NCBI GenBank assembly: GCA_012295275.1
Contig: CM022672.1
Location: forward strand, 8,645,034-8,709,033
DNA from: Chrysomallon squamiferum
Taxonomy: Eukaryota; Mollusca; Gastropoda; Neomphalida; Peltospiridae
Length of the DNA stretch: 64,000 bases
Direction: 5' to 3'
Notes under the pieces: generated by a model
What the model was told of the DNA's origin: nothing
What the model saw: the letters and a program-made list of their open reading frames with translations, nothing else
Database searches by the model: none
Shown: piece after piece, positions 15,105 to 29,391 of the stretch
Position numbering within the stretch: position 1 is the stretch's first letter
Layout: each line of letters starts with the position of its first letter
Position numbers and translations under genes: made by a program

Positions 15105-15111
15105 CAAACAA
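15055..15111 (-). repeat. Perfect hairpin around (TA)n in the GPCR 3' region
   Basis: TTGTTTGTAATT (15055-15066) and AATTACAAACAA (15100-15111) are exact reverse complements with (TA)n between them. The whole block can fold into one long stem. It would lie in the 3' UTR if polyadenylation is near 14650. Confidence 0.8.
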
Positions 15112-15273
15112 TAACTTTTTGAGTTAAGGAATGATAGAAAGATTCAGAAATGCTCAAATGGAATGAAACTGAAATAAAAAGAATGAATGAATGAATGAAT
15201 AAATAAATATAAAAGTCAGAGTCTCGCATGAATGAACGAATGAATGAATGAATAAATAAATAAATAAAAGTAT

Positions 15274-16185
15274 CTATAAACGGGAACACTCTAGGCAGCC
15301 TGTGATATGTGGCACGTGTTTACAGACTTTGTCAACTTCTGTCACAGCAGAAACAGTCAGTGGACTGTCGTTTACGTTGTTCAGTAAAACTGGGTCGGAA
15401 GTCCGTTGCTGAGGCATCGCCTCCACTGAAGGCGGAAATACTCGAAGTTCAACGGATTCTGGCGGGCAAAGATTAGAAGAAAACATAACATCAGTTGTTA
15501 CCAATGTTTTTGAGACGTTCTCAGTTTTGAAAGGAGAAGTCGATTCTTTGTCTGAAAGTGTAATATCATTCGAGCCGCTCGTTAAACCCACGAGCTCTGG
15601 AATATCGACACTCGTTGAATCTAAAGATGACGTCAGTTCCGTTTCCGAATAAACCACGGATTTCACCGAATGTCCGTTCTGATCACAAACACAGAAATAC
15701 TGTTTCTTAGTCGCAGACGATATCTGAGCAATCCCATCTTTCGCCAACATTTTTGAGTCGGGTAATATGTCCGCCAAACAGTTAGCCATGATGCCGTTTC
15801 CTGTGGCACGTAGCTGAAGCGATGGCGATGGCGTCGTTGACGACTTCTGTATCGTTTGCAAATCAACCCGGCTGGCAGTCTGCGCATGCTCACTCGGTCG
15901 TCTACTTCCTCTAAGACTGGAATCGGAATCTCTGCAGCAGAGCTGTTTGGCGGCGACACGGAAGGAATGGTTTGTAGCGAAGTAGATGATGACGTTCCAG
16001 AAACTGTTGCTGAGAGCCAGCCACGTGAACGAGAAGTCGAGCAAGGCTGGAATCTCGATCTTAGCCACGGCCATGATGAGTTGTGAGACAGTCCACGGAG
16101 TGACGGCCACGAAAAATCCAAGAGTGACGATTCCCAGAGTCTTTGTAGCTTTCAGATGTAACAGACGAACAGCGCTGAGATGTTC
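15274..16185 (-). CDS. Class A (rhodopsin-family) GPCR, exon 2: TM6, TM7 and C-terminal tail
   Basis: The acceptor TATTTCAG is followed by GAA at 16185 in phase 0, and the stop TAG is at 15276-15274. The exon supplies residues 236-538 of the joined protein. TM6 is about residues 249-274 and ends in a VTP core: F259 is kept, but Val (V263) replaces the usual Trp of CWxP. TM7 is about 284-305, with NVIIY in place of NPxxY (N299, Y303). Helix 8 ends in a Cys pair (C318-C319) fit for palmitoylation. About 220 Ser/Thr-rich residues follow, ending in Ser-Arg-Leu, a class I PDZ ligand pattern. The fit with exon 1, which supplies TM1-TM5 in the same phase and strand, makes one gene. The ligand is unknown. 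Confidence 0.85.
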   Translation of the reverse strand, partial: EHLSAVRLLHLKATKTLGIVTLGFFVAVTPWTVSQLIMAVAKIEIPALLDFSFTWLALSNSFWNVIIYFATNHSFRVAAKQLCCRDSDSSLRGSRRPSEHAQTASRVDLQTIQKSSTTPSPSLQLRATGNGIMANCLADILPDSKMLAKDGIAQISSATKKQYFCVCDQNGHSVKSVVYSETELTSSLDSTSVDIPELVGLTSGSNDITLSDKESTSPFKTENVSKTLVTTDVMFSSNLCPPESVELRVFPPSVEAMPQQRTSDPVLLNNVNDSPLTVSAVTEVDKVCKHVPHITGCLECSRL

Positions 16186-16195
16186 CTGAAATAGC

Positions 16196-16242
<47 letters not shown>

Positions 16243-17546
16243 CAACAACAACGATGACGAAACAACACAATAATAACAACAACAACAATAATTATAACAA
16301 AGCAACACCAACAATAATAATAATAATAATGGAAGTAGTAGCAGGGGCAGTAGAAGCTCTAACAGTAGTGACAGTAATAATAATAGTAATGATAAGCGTA
16401 AATTAGAAATAATCATGAAATACTCTTTGCCAATATCATTAAAATATCATCAATGTCAGTGGTCTGTAATCAGTGACACCACAATAATCATAAACAATAA
16501 CAAATCATAGCTATCAGTAATAGTCAGCTATATTATCTGTGTTATATATTAGCATAGCCTTAACCGCATCATGATTCTTGGTGTAATATTATTTATTCAA
16601 ACAATATGAGCTGTATAATTGTAATCAACATTGTTTTACTGTTTTTACACTTCGTTAGCACTGACATCATTATAATAGTAATTATTTTCTTCTGTCATAA
16701 AATAACACTTTTTTTTCTTCTTTTTTAAATCTCTGATATTTGTTTTCGAGATTCCGTTTAAAGCAAATTGCACAATATATCGGGATCAAAAAAAAAAAAA
16801 AAAAAAGTAAAACGAAATATAATTAATTTAATTAGTTATGTAGTAAATGCAAAAATACACAGCTACTTTTTTTTCTATAATAAATACACATGGCAGTAAC
16901 ATTTCAGCTGAAATGCCAGGATGTTCGTGTTCCTGATTATTTTTCACTTTTCTTTCAGCTCACTTTCATTATATCTACCCACAAGCTTTGCACATCTACG
17001 TGTACAGTTAAATGAAACTGAACAGCTACTTGAGAGAAATGTGAAACTACGACAATGTATTCATTGATCGTAGTATGACATCATCGACGGCGTCACATTG
17101 CCTGTAAACGAATGTAATTAGTGTCACAGTTCCTGGTAAATTTTTTTTCTCAGTTCTGAATGATACGTTCTAAGTAGGGAGTCTGATAATTTGCTTCACG
17201 TCTTCTTTCAACGCTGCTGTTTGTGTGTGTGGGTAGCGAGTTTTATGTAATTGACAATTTGCAGAGGACTGGGTCAGAAACTGGGCCAGAAAACAGCTGA
17301 ACTACGTCAACGAATCAGCTGCAGCCTGTCGTTGTCACCGAACTACAACATCAATTAGATAGCTGCTCATTTCCATAATTACTGAGAAAAGACGAAATAC
17401 TGGTGAGAATAATAAAAAAATAAAAAAACACGTGAATTGTGAAGAACCAGATCCTGCCTCGATTATTTGGAATAATATGTGAAGGTTAAAAGAAAGATGG
17501 CTGGACCTAATGAATATAAATTATTTCTTTATCTTCTCTGTATTCG

Positions 17547-17549
<3 letters not shown>

Positions 17550-17610
<61 letters not shown>
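17550..17610 (+). repeat. (TC)n microsatellite
   Basis: About 61 bases of perfect TC inside the GPCR intron. Confidence 0.95.
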
Positions 17611-17615
<5 letters not shown>

Positions 17616-19270
17616 ATTCTCAAACACATATACACACGCACATTAATTTAATTATCACATTTTTAAATAATCCCTTACTGCACTCTCTCTGTACTTTGCA
17701 AAATAAATGCGAATAAGGAAAAACATATTTAAATAAAAAATATTCTGCCTTTAGCATTCAATCTAAAAATTTTATTAAAAAAAAAAAAAAAAAAAAAAAA
17801 AACACCTTAGCGTCTTGGATCTAGCAGCAGACATCAGATTCATCGTTCATCTATATGTAGATTGATTTTCTTGAGGGTTGCTTCATAATAATAGTAAAGA
17901 TAATAATAGCTTATCTGTAAGGACGTATTTGATTCAGATTTTGTCTACAAGGTATTAACAGAGATTCGGTCACAAATCCTAGAAAAGAAGAAAGAATAAT
18001 TCCAGCTTATGTAAGAGTGTGTGTCTGTTTGTGTGTGTGGGGGGGTCTGTGTTTAAATGTATATATAAGTTTAATAATAATTTCTACATCTTCTTGTTGT
18101 AATTATCAGTTGTTGTGAGTTCTGCTGCTGAATGTCGTAAATAATACGTACTGCGTAAAAGAACAAAAACAGAGAACTAAAATTAAGTAATGATTAAAAA
18201 ATTCAGAGAAAGATTTTATAGCTCCGTGTAAAAATAATGTTGTTAAAAAGTGAAAGAAAACCAAACCAAATAAAACAAAAAAAAACCGCTCTAAATGTGC
18301 TGAATGGACATTCATTACACAACTTCCTGGTATAAACTGTCCTTTGGTTTGGAGATTAAGCGAGTAGAATGTTTTATGTTGGTAATGAGGCTGAAACGTC
18401 AAACAGTCACGTGACGTGTATTAAACATTAGCTTAATTTGGTGTCGAGACTAATCCGTGACACACTGGAACACAGAAGGAGTCCAGTTTCACACTATAAA
18501 TAACATCCGGGCAAGGAAGCGAAAAACGGAACAATCGGTTTATAGACTTCTGGGAAATTCGTCTGATAAAACAAATCGATGTCTAATGTTTAAAATCAAC
18601 AAAATATTATATACTAAAAGAAAACGCAAAATAAGATTTATCAATTATTTATACATGTACATTAAATAATTATGTTGCATTAACAGTCTCGCAGTCGGTC
18701 TTTTTATTTTATTTAATTATTAATATACTTCTTTTTCCTTTTTTTATTTTCCTTTCTTTTTTTCTTTTCTTTTCTTTTTTCAGTTATTTATGTACTTCTA
18801 TTTTCTCTGCTTTTTCTTATGGCGTCTTCTTCCCTCTTTTTATCTCTCTATGCCTAATATCTTCTCTCCACACTTTCTCTTTCTCTCTTTTTTCTTTCTC
18901 TACCTGTTTACTCTCTCTCTCTCTCTCTCTCTCTCTCCACTCTTTTTCTATCTAACTAGCTATCTATATATCTATCTCTCTGTGTTAGTTTTTCGAAAAT
19001 CTTACATTCATTTTCAGCTCATCAGAGAAATCAGTAGTAGAAGAAATATAAAATAAACCAGTGACAAATCGCAAGACTTATGGAAATAGAAGGTAGGAAA
19101 GGGCTGTTGTAATTATACGTGTATCTAGAAAATCCGTACAAAGAGATATTAATCGCTGTAAGATTAGACATTTAGAAAACTTTCACCTGTCTCTGCGAAT
19201 TCTTACAAATACTTAGTGTTGTACTATTCTGACGTGTTTTCTACGGATTCGGATTTTTAGCATTCGACAA

Positions 19271-19283
19271 TGTGTGTGTGTGT

Positions 19284-19328
<45 letters not shown>

Positions 19329-19376
19329 TTTCTGAGTGTGTGTGTGTGTGTGTGTGTGTGCGTGCGTGTGTGTGTT
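19271..19376 (+). repeat. (TG)n microsatellite, interrupted
   Basis: TG repeats with TC, TTT and CG interruptions. 17611-19270 around it shows only T-rich low complexity and (TC)n at 18914-18937. Confidence 0.9.
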
Positions 19377-19379
19377 AAT

Positions 19380-21290
19380 CTTAAATCTCAGAGACATGAT
19401 TTTGGAGGTGTTACTTCTCTTTGATTAATCCTCTAACCCACTGATCTTTTAACATGCTAAAACGACCGAGGTTTCTGTATCGCACGACCAAAATGAAATG
19501 AACGTGGACCTTTAATGGATGTAAACATAGTTCCGTCGCTGATATTTTCACATATTATATTTATTAGAACAAATACTGAATAGTACCTTGATTTAACATC
19601 ATTAAACGGGTTGTATTTTAAAGCAAGTATTTGACAGCATAGGTTAAAAGTTTGTTTTGTTTAAAGACAACAACAGAGACTGAAATAACAAGGAGGTGTA
19701 CAGACGAAATCATTAAAAATATCTCAGATGATGGAAAAGACCAACACGGAGTGTTCTGGCGTCTAGATTGTATTTCTCATGAATTAAGTACTGAACACCA
19801 CGAGATCAATATATCAATATAGTTTGACTGTTCTGTATAATCATTTGGTTATCATAGTCAGCCTCTATCAACCTTTAAATGTAGCTTGGATCGGTTTCCT
19901 CACAAAAGCAAACAAACCGGAAGTGTGTAAACATCTATCATCTCCCCAACCAATCAAATTTGACCGTATAACAAACTTCAGTCTTCTCTAGCGTTCTTTC
20001 TTTTCTTTCTTATTTTTGAATTTTTTTATTTTTTATTTTTTAACTGACTGACGTCTGTTGAGGTCAGTTTGAACCCAGATCTCCATGCGTCTATTTTGTG
20101 TCTGTGTAGATGTATTAATAGTTTCTGAGTGATGCTGAGTGCTCCTAACTGTATAATGAAGAGTCTTTGAGAAGTGTTCTACATTTACCCACTTTTTCTT
20201 TAATAACAGGTTTTTTTAAGAAAGTAGTCTGAAATATCTATTGAACAACTGGAACGTAATTCAATATGAAATGTCATTATGACATAAGAAACCAATGTCT
20301 CTATGAAAAGGATACTGCAGACTTGTAAGAGAATAACAAAATATTTATTCTTTTTGTTGTAAAGTGTAAAGAAAATACGCTACGATGATAAAGAAAAAAA
20401 TAAGCATTTTAATCAATTTATTCTTTTATCTGTTTTATTTTTAATTTATTAATTTTTTTTTTAGAAACACTATGGCGGCAATATATATACAAATATCTCA
20501 ATATAGAAACAAAATTTGGTTCTTTCTCTTAAAAAACTGATTCCATATTCGTTTATTATTTCTTTCAGTTGTTTAGAGAAAAGTTTCTAAACTAATAATA
20601 TACACGGATATTTTTAGCTCTCTTTGTCATTATATCTTAACATAATGTCAAAAAATCGTGTTTTAAAGAAACCAGTTTCTCTCTTGCAGAAAGTTACTGC
20701 CATCTACTAAAAACAAAAGCACCTAATAATGTTTCCCTAATTTCTACGTAATATCTCCTCGGCCGTTTACCTAAAAAGAAAAAACGTCCTTCTAATGAAA
20801 ACTATTAATTTTCTAAATGAAATTATAGACATTCATTTAGTTAAGATAACATCACTTAAGCTCAGATATCGGAAACCAAAACATCTAGCTAGAAAGCAAT
20901 AAAACTCTCGTGAAAGCAAATAAACATTTTTTACTTCCTAACGTGTGTGAAATGTCGTGATGACAATGCTATTCGTAAGCCAATACCTGGGTACTAAAAG
21001 TTGCCCACTTCTAAAGGAAAATGTACATATTTAAGTTACGTTATTAAAAGTTGACATTAATTTTCCTCTTGGAGCGGGCCAGACTTATTAACGTGTGCAG
21101 GCGACTAGTAACAAGATTTTGCTATTTTTGTGTTAGTAATGGCTATTGTCAAAACAGACATTTCGTGTTATCTTGGTAAATGTGATACGTTGTAAGGATA
21201 ATTCAATTTACTTAGAATAATAATAACAACAATAATAATAATGTATAGACACACACACATACACATACAATGTACATATATATATATACT
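19380..21290. other. Intronic sequence without recognised features
   Basis: AT-rich sequence of ordinary complexity. No open frame with domain content, no long repeat and no RNA gene seen. Confidence 0.5.
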
Positions 21291-21296
21291 TCATTA

Positions 21297-21319
21297 TCAT
21301 TATTATTATTATTATTATA

Positions 21320-21365
<46 letters not shown>
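21297..21365 (+). repeat. (TTA)n microsatellite
   Basis: About 69 bases of TTA with one interruption. Confidence 0.93.
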
Positions 21366-21366
<1 letters not shown>

Positions 21367-22705
21367 AAATGGCAAGCGCTTCGTAACACTGAGACAAAAC
21401 AAATAAAATAGTGAGACATTACAAAATCTTTCTACCAGACACCATTGTCTCTGCAACAATCCTAGACGCAGATTAATCAAATTATGTCAAGTCGTAGACG
21501 TTTGATTAACTGTTTCATTATCTGCGTGTTCTGATAAACATAGTTATTTATTATAAATGATGATTCATCTGTATAGCTATTTAAAAAAATATATAAAAAA
21601 AACAAAAAACCCCAGAGTAAATCACATTTTTAGTTTACTGATTTGTATCTAGAAAATGACGTCACAAATAAAGCTTTCCTGTTGAACAAGGAAGTAAAAT
21701 GTCTGCTTCCACGGTATTGTGGGAGCTTGCTACATTGAAAAATTTATTACTGAAAACGAATGAAAATTAAATGAAAATTGATTCAGCATATTAAACAATT
21801 ATAATAGATAAGTGAGTAAATAAAGAAATACAGAAAGAAAGAAAGGAAAACTAGTATGATAAATAAAGAAATATTGATGCAAAACTGAAAAGTGTAAATA
21901 AAATAAAATAAAACAAAGCAAATAAGAAAAAATGAATATAATAATAATTTTTTAGAAAGTACAAAGAAAAAGAACACAGTGAAAATATATGAACGCGAAG
22001 AATAAAATTAAAAAGAAAAAACCCTTAGAAAACATTAAAATTCAAATATGTATGTGTGTGTGTGCGTGTGTATTACTTATATATATACCGACACCCATTG
22101 AAAAAATCAAATAATATAAAATATTAAAATAATAATATTAATAAAAAAAATATATTAAAAAGAAATAAATATATACATATAAATAAATAAAAATAATTAT
22201 CTTTTTTTCTGTGATATAGTTATCCGAAGACGTAATTCCAGCTTTAGAGGAAGTAAAACGTGCAGCGTGTGTTCTGTGTACCACTGCGTCACTAGATGTA
22301 CAACAATCTGCAAGCAGGTTTTACCTTCATCAAGACAGCGAGATTTCAGATTACTGCTATACATAAATAACTGATCGGTTTGCAAAGTAAAGGTTCACGA
22401 CAACTAACCCATATTTACTAACGTGATGATAATGATGATCATGTTAAGAATAAATACAATATGTCGATTGAGTTTTCATCTTCTCTGATTCTTAGAGATA
22501 AACATGTTTGCTATGACTAATCAGGCACCCTTAAACGATAAATAATTTGGCCGGATAATTGATTGTTATGTTAGGATGCACTTAACCCAATAGGCAACCA
22601 CTTCATCCTACCTTTAAAATTCCCTGTAGATCAGAATGTTCGTTTACTGAAGGAAAAATGAAAATGAAATGAAAACCAAATGAAGTTTTAATGAAATACA
22701 GGGAG

Positions 22706-22843
<138 letters not shown>

Positions 22844-23602
22844 TAATATATAAAACACTTCTTAATCTATATATTTATACTAATAAAGACACTGACATCA
22901 CAGCCCTGTCATCTATCAAATGATACGAAGTGAATTTGTATGTCTATCACTGACCCAATACTTTAGTACTGACCACTGTGTGCACTGGTCTCTCATTAGC
23001 CTAGTTTTTAGTTCTGACCCCCCATGTCATCAGTCGATGGATTAAACATGAAAAATTACATTCACTGCGACCACCTGGCCTCGACGCGACACAGCGAACC
23101 TGGTGTTTACAGCTGTGTCAAAATATCTAATCTGAGAGATTCTTATGAAACTTAGGATTGATCGACATCAGTAGTATAGTTTAACTGTGTGTTTTTGTTT
23201 AATGAAAGAAAAATAGTAATAACAGTAGCAACAACAAAAACAGTCGTGGTAACAGTAGTAGTATAGTAGTAGTACTTGAAGAAGTGGTACTAGCAGTAAT
23301 AGTAATTGTAGTATTAGTGTAATGATACCAATAGCAGTAATAATAGTGGTAGAGTAGTGCTAGTAATAATAAATACAATAATAATAATAATAATAATAGT
23401 AGTTATGCAAAATGTCAGTACTGAGTGACAGAGGCAGAAAAGGGGCAGAGAGAAGAGATGTTTAATTTTGTTATTGCTTTTACATATATTTCACTTTATA
23501 AATATGATTGTTCAGCTTAGGTCTAGGTGATTCTTTTCCCTTTATCGGGTTACAGCATTCACATCTTCATTCACTAAAACATCGACTTTCAATGCCCAAT
23601 AA

Positions 23603-23900
23603 TCAGAACGTGTGCAATCTCTCCAACAGAGATTTAACCCAAATGCGAAATGGTGTCATCCTAACTCTGTGGCCTCGGGTTAACTCATTTCCAATTTCCT
23701 TGGAAACACAAAGACAAGCTTGTATGATATTTTTGTTAAACTCGGAACCGAGGCCCATGCAGTGCTTAATCTTCTCTGGTCGCTTATGGCCATCGACCAC
23801 CTCCCGGTCTCTCCAGTCCAGTTTGAACGACGGATAAAACCTCTTAACACAATTGTCGATCTGTCTGGAAGACCCGCAAACCAGATGTTCTTCAGCCGAA
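23603..23900 (-). CDS. Weak candidate exon of unknown Cys-containing protein
   Basis: On the minus strand a frame without stops encodes about 100 residues of mixed, non-repetitive composition. It contains five Cys (HLVCG, IDNCV, IKHCM, QACLC), many charged residues and a Trp. A CCCAG that could be an acceptor lies just before 23900, but no good donor follows. Composition resembles a secreted helical Cys domain more than intron sequence, but no family is recognised. It sits inside the GPCR intron on the same strand and would break the receptor if included. It may be a remnant or chance. Confidence 0.18.
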
Positions 23901-23999
23901 CTGGGCTTTATCGAACACACACGGCTCCAGTATAAACAGTTGTTTCGTGTAAATCATGAAATAATTTATGGTTTCGTTTATTGGATTTTTCAATTATTT

Positions 24000-25896
24000 T
24001 GCCTTATTTCTAACACAAACGTCGGCCATTTTTATCCAAACTGACCAATAGGATAACACTACATAAACAGATAAAGGAAGTGGATTCCGAGCGCGTCTGA
24101 AATACGGTTAATAATGCAGAAACTTGATATATTTACATACGTAAAATGGAAACAATCGTGTTGATTAATGTTTCTCCTGTAATGATGAATTTCTCATCAT
24201 TTAAAGTAGAAATTATTTAAATAGATAAATATCAGTAATTCCTGACATCATTAATCACACTAGTTGTTGTTTTTCTGTTTACTAGAAAATACACAAATAA
24301 TCGAATAAATGTAGAAATTTAAAGATGGCATATTTCTTTATGAGTTCATTTCAGTTATTCATGCATTCGTTCTCTCTCTCTCTCTCTCTCACTCTCTCTC
24401 TCTGTCAGTGTCTTCAAAACATATTTGTATGATAAGCATGTAAACAAAAGAAAAATTACAACACATTATACCATAAAATACACACAACAGAGAACGATAC
24501 AAAATGAACACGAAGTAACTGTGTAGATTTCTTATTTACATCATTCACTCGATTAATTAAAAGGTTCTCAAGATACAAATACTTTTTTGTACTTTGTTTT
24601 CTTTTGGTTCTTCTGAAGCGCAGCTGTGTCACCTCACACAAATGTATGACTAAGTATTACAGGATGTTTACGAACTTGCACACGGCTGGAATCCCGGCAA
24701 CGTAATAATAATAACCCTACACTTCTCTGTTGTCAGCCTATAAGGATTATCTGTCTATTTTTCAAATATTATTACGCAGTTTACTAACTAACTTGTTTTC
24801 GCAAAAAGAAAAGCAATAAAAAAATGTATTTCTGAAATTAAAACAAGACGACGACAATAACTTTCAGATAAAAACAAAACAAAAAACAATAGAGCAGACG
24901 TAACAAGTACTGGACGTTCTGATTGGCTGAAGCTGTTATAATTTTTTTTTTTTTCTTTTTTTTTTAACCGTTTTCTCTCAGACCACATTGATTATCAGTC
25001 TAACCGAGTTTTCTTAAAAACTGTTAAAACAACAACATTTCTCAAGAAATTATTTGTTTCAAAATAACTTATAAATACATAAATAAGAATAATAGGAATA
25101 GTAGTAGATAATTGAAAATATTAAAAGTAAATAGTCTTGATTCTCAGGACGTATACAGACAGAATATTTTAACAGATTTTTTATTATATATATATAACTA
25201 CTGATGAGTAATGTGAACTATGTAATATTAATAAATGATGTTTCGTAATATGATTATCAACTAATTATGACGTCATTTCGTTAAAGAAATTGTGACGTAA
25301 GGTGATTAATGTAATTATAAATATGACTCATTATCATTAATGATTATTAATGATTAAGATGTAATGTACAGATGTATGTGACGTAATGAGATCAGTTATA
25401 ATAGTGACGCGATGTTATTAATCTCCCGTTTAATTATTCAGGTTTATGGGTTTAATTACGACTATTAACTTCGACATTACAATGTAGATTTGGTATTAAT
25501 GGAAGCGTTATCTTAATGCAGGTTAAAGAAGAATAAGTAATTCTCTGAGACCTGGCTTACAGAGAATTTAGTCCGTGGACTCCTTTGTGAAGTATGAAAC
25601 GGCACCAGTCACAATACACGCTATCTGCAGTCACAGGATACATTATTGTAGGAGCCGCCGAGAAGGCTTAGCTCACTAGCTGCAATAAATTTTTACAGCG
25701 ATGCATAGCATTGCTTTCTTTTGAATCGTTTACATAGGATTTTGTTGATTAAAATATATGCTAAATTTCAATCGTTAAAGAAGGTACTCCACAACGCTCC
25801 AATTTCTACAAATCTAGAATTTTATAGTCTTTTAACTGTTCACGTTTCTTTATCTCTTTCTCTCTTATCTCTACGCTTCATATATATCAGTCACTC

Positions 25897-25900
<4 letters not shown>
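24000..25900. other. Intronic sequence without recognised features
   Basis: Ordinary AT-rich sequence with a short interrupted (TC)n at 24371-24402 and T tracts near 24940-24965. No gene or element supported. Confidence 0.5.
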
Positions 25901-25903
<3 letters not shown>

Positions 25904-25955
<52 letters not shown>

Positions 25956-25982
25956 GGGTGGGTGTGTGTGTGTGCGTGTGCG
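25904..25982 (+). repeat. (TC)n then (GT)n compound microsatellite
   Basis: TC at about 25904-25952 is followed by a G-rich GT stretch to about 25982. Confidence 0.93.
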
Positions 25983-26491
25983 TACATAATGATTCATATA
26001 TATATATTAATTTCAGCAACACAAAATATAAAAAGTTATGTATAATGTCACGATACTGTTTGTTCCTTTGTTTTTAACCTCACAAATGTAAGAGATATGG
26101 AATATGACAACAGTGGTGATTACCCACGTGTTATCTGACACCACCGACAATGTTGATATTTAGAAACAATGTTTAAAACGAGAGAATCTAGAAATACAGT
26201 CGGTGTGACAAATGGGGCACGTGTATAAACAGACTGCTGGGAACTACGGTAATAAAACTGATGATGAGTCTGTTTGATGGGTTTCCTGAATCTAATTTTG
26301 GAGGCTACTTATTGAATATGTCAGAATTAAATGTTGGAGACTTGTTTGCTAACGTTGCATTGTGTAATCAGTGTATTTTAATCTGTCGTCTTATGGTCAA
26401 CGAAGGAACAAAATTTTGTTTAACCAAGCATCAATACAATTATATTTTTATACGTTTCATCTGCCGAATATTTATTTATTAACTGTTTATG

Positions 26492-26493
<2 letters not shown>

Positions 26494-26551
<58 letters not shown>

Positions 26552-26622
26552 CGACACCATAAACTATAATTATAATTATTATTATTATGTTGCTGTTGTT
26601 GTTGTTGTTGTTGTTGTTGTTG
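26494..26622 (+). repeat. (TAA)n, TTA and (TTG)n compound low complexity
   Basis: TAA repeats at 26494-26546, TTA near 26574-26588 and TTG at about 26591-26621. Confidence 0.9.
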
Positions 26623-27144
26623 AGGATATTCCCTATCACATTTAAACTGTTACTTTCATTGATTACAAACAAATGGATATTTTAAATGCTTGTTCTCAGC
26701 TCCATCACGAAACAAAACGCTTGTGTTTGACATTTTAATCAGTCACAGAAACAATTTCTCGCATTTAGCCTGTCAGGCTACTTCTAAATCCAGACAAATA
26801 AAAAACATATTAAAATATAACACTATGTCTTAAACACAGTAATACTGATTTATTCCTACAGACGTTTCGATTTCTTTCTTTCTTTCTTTGGTTCTTTTTT
26901 TTTTACTTGAATAAAACATTTTAAATGTTGTTCGCGTTCCGCTTTGTTCTGCAGTGTTTAGATCAGTGTCGAGTAATGTTACATCCCGCCCACTGTCTGA
27001 CACACATTTTATAATTCCCTTTAGATTCCTTCTAAGTGAATAAAGTTTACGATATTTAATACACAGAACGCATAAGAGATGAAACAGTTAGCCTAAATCC
27101 TTGACCTATAAAATAATCACATAGCTGCTGTGATGATTGGTCAT

Positions 27145-27146
<2 letters not shown>

Positions 27147-27234
<88 letters not shown>

Positions 27235-27246
27235 CGTAGGCTATAA
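27147..27246 (+). repeat. (GA)n microsatellite with AGACGTAGGCTATAA flank, copy 2
   Basis: About 84 bases of GA, then AT and the 15-base flank at 27232-27246 shared with 22829-22843. Confidence 0.93.
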
Positions 27247-27249
27247 AGA

Positions 27250-27551
27250 TGATCATACGCTAATCCAAATCCAAATATTGAATAATAATTTCTTTACTTT
27301 TTTGTTTTATATTATATTACTCTAATTTCACTATTATGTATTTTTATTTTTGTATTTTTCTTATTTTGTATATTTCTTAAACTGCTTTATTATTTTTAAT
27401 GGACTCCCATTTTTAATTTTTATTTCTGCGTCATTTTATTATGTTGTTGCGTGAACTGTTAAATGCAAGAACGTTAATGTTCCATAATATAACAACAACA
27501 ATAAAATAACAAAAATGGCAACAATAATAATTTTTAAAATAATTTTAAAAA

Positions 27552-27588
<37 letters not shown>

Positions 27589-28892
27589 TAAAAATAACAA
27601 TAACAATACATTTTTTTCCAAAAAGCTGTTTTTAAAGTTAAAAAATATTTATATTTTATATGTCCTAGACTGATGTTTATTTCATCGCTAATCATCATCC
27701 ATTTTGAAATTTGAAATTTGAAATTTATTTTATATGTCCTAATTTTTATATAATCGATATTTTCTATTTTATAGCGGTACATTTTTCCATTTGTCCATTT
27801 CAAAGTCTAGAACGTAATAACAAGTAGACGCTGATAAGAAAGAAGAGCTGTATACAGACGGTGTCTGTTTATTACAGAGATCTCGCTATACTGTGTCATA
27901 TTACTATATCTAACACCAGATGAGTTTCAACACGTCACAGAATGTTTATATAAAATTCACACACTGGAATTTTCATTTACATCTCGGGAAGATTTTCTGG
28001 TCAGAAATAATCAAAGACGATGTCAGATCGAAGTCATCTTTGGATAAATAATCTTAGTGGTCTAAACTTCTGGAGGGTTTTACAAAACAGACGTGATGTG
28101 TTTGTTAAAAAGTGTTATTAAGAATCAGAAGCGAACGGAAGGTCAGAGGTTATAGCATGGCCTTATAGTGTATTCAGTCTGTCCTTCTAGTTACACCTGT
28201 TTTCTCATTCCAGGCAGGCTGTAAGGTGTGAGTGTGATACTTAATGGAAAATGTAATCAAAATAACACATTAGTACCGATCCATAAGAGTTTGCCCGATA
28301 TATCATTATTATCTAAAAAGATACCGGTTTAATTCAAGATGTCTACTACTGTCCGAAATCTGTACAACAACATAGTTATATATTTCGAAAACAGCAAGTT
28401 TATGGAGTGTTATCATACTGATTATCATAAAACAATAGCAAATGTCTGTGCGTATGTGTGTTAATTGAAATTTTGCAAACATAAATATTTTAATTGTACG
28501 TGTTATGTTAAAGATAAACAATCGCTAGCCTATGATAATTTCAGCTATTTTAAATAAGGAAAGAACACATTTTCTAAAAATGGAAATTCATGTTGGCAGT
28601 AGACATTATTTATAAAGACTGACACTACAAATGCTGGTTCATAACGCTTACTGTTTTCCGGTAGCACGCAATAACTGAATAACATTTGAATACAACTGAA
28701 GACATGAACATAAACTTGGCGCTGTGAGGTGGGAGGAAAGTAGGTCGAGGAAACGAAACAGGAAATGCTGCTCGATAGACTGGTGTTTTGCTGAACATGG
28801 CGCGCATCCTGTCCTTCGAGGGATGATCAGTTTAATGGTTTCTTACAGGAATCTGTCGAGTTAGGTGTTTCATCATTTTGTTTTTCAGTTGT

Positions 28893-28923
<31 letters not shown>

Positions 28924-29391
28924 CAATTTTTTTCTTTATTCTTATTCTTTTTTTTTTTCTTTTTTTTGTGCACTCCTGATTATTATTATTATTATTATTA
29001 ACTTTGTAAGTTTGTCGCATAGGCCTTATTACAACCTTTTATAGAGATATAAAAATAAACGGACAGAAATGATAAAATAGACGTTCTATGTCAGTGAAAA
29101 GAAAGCTTGGTTAATTCGACAAGTTAATGATGTCCTCTGGCATTTTTTATAATATCTTTACATTTAAAACTAGAGAAGAAATAAAAAAAAAATACTCAGT
29201 AGAAATCCGCAGAAAAACGTGCTTACGACAAGACTTGATCTAAACGCAAAATTACATTTCTTAAAAGTCATCTTTAACGGACTCGGTGAGATATTGAAAG
29301 AGATGTTTTTGTTATTCAGTAATTGCGTCAGTTAAGTTGCTCTGTGTTATGTACTAATAGTTTATAGAATAAAAGGCACATTTATACATTT

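Noticed and set aside
15663-16189. Additional frames overlapping GPCR exon 2
   Set aside because: Shadow frames without motifs, whereas the chosen frame carries TM6 and TM7.
17260-17360. Short open stretch after a CAG acceptor-like site
   Set aside because: About 30 codons, no domain, no donor and no partner exon.
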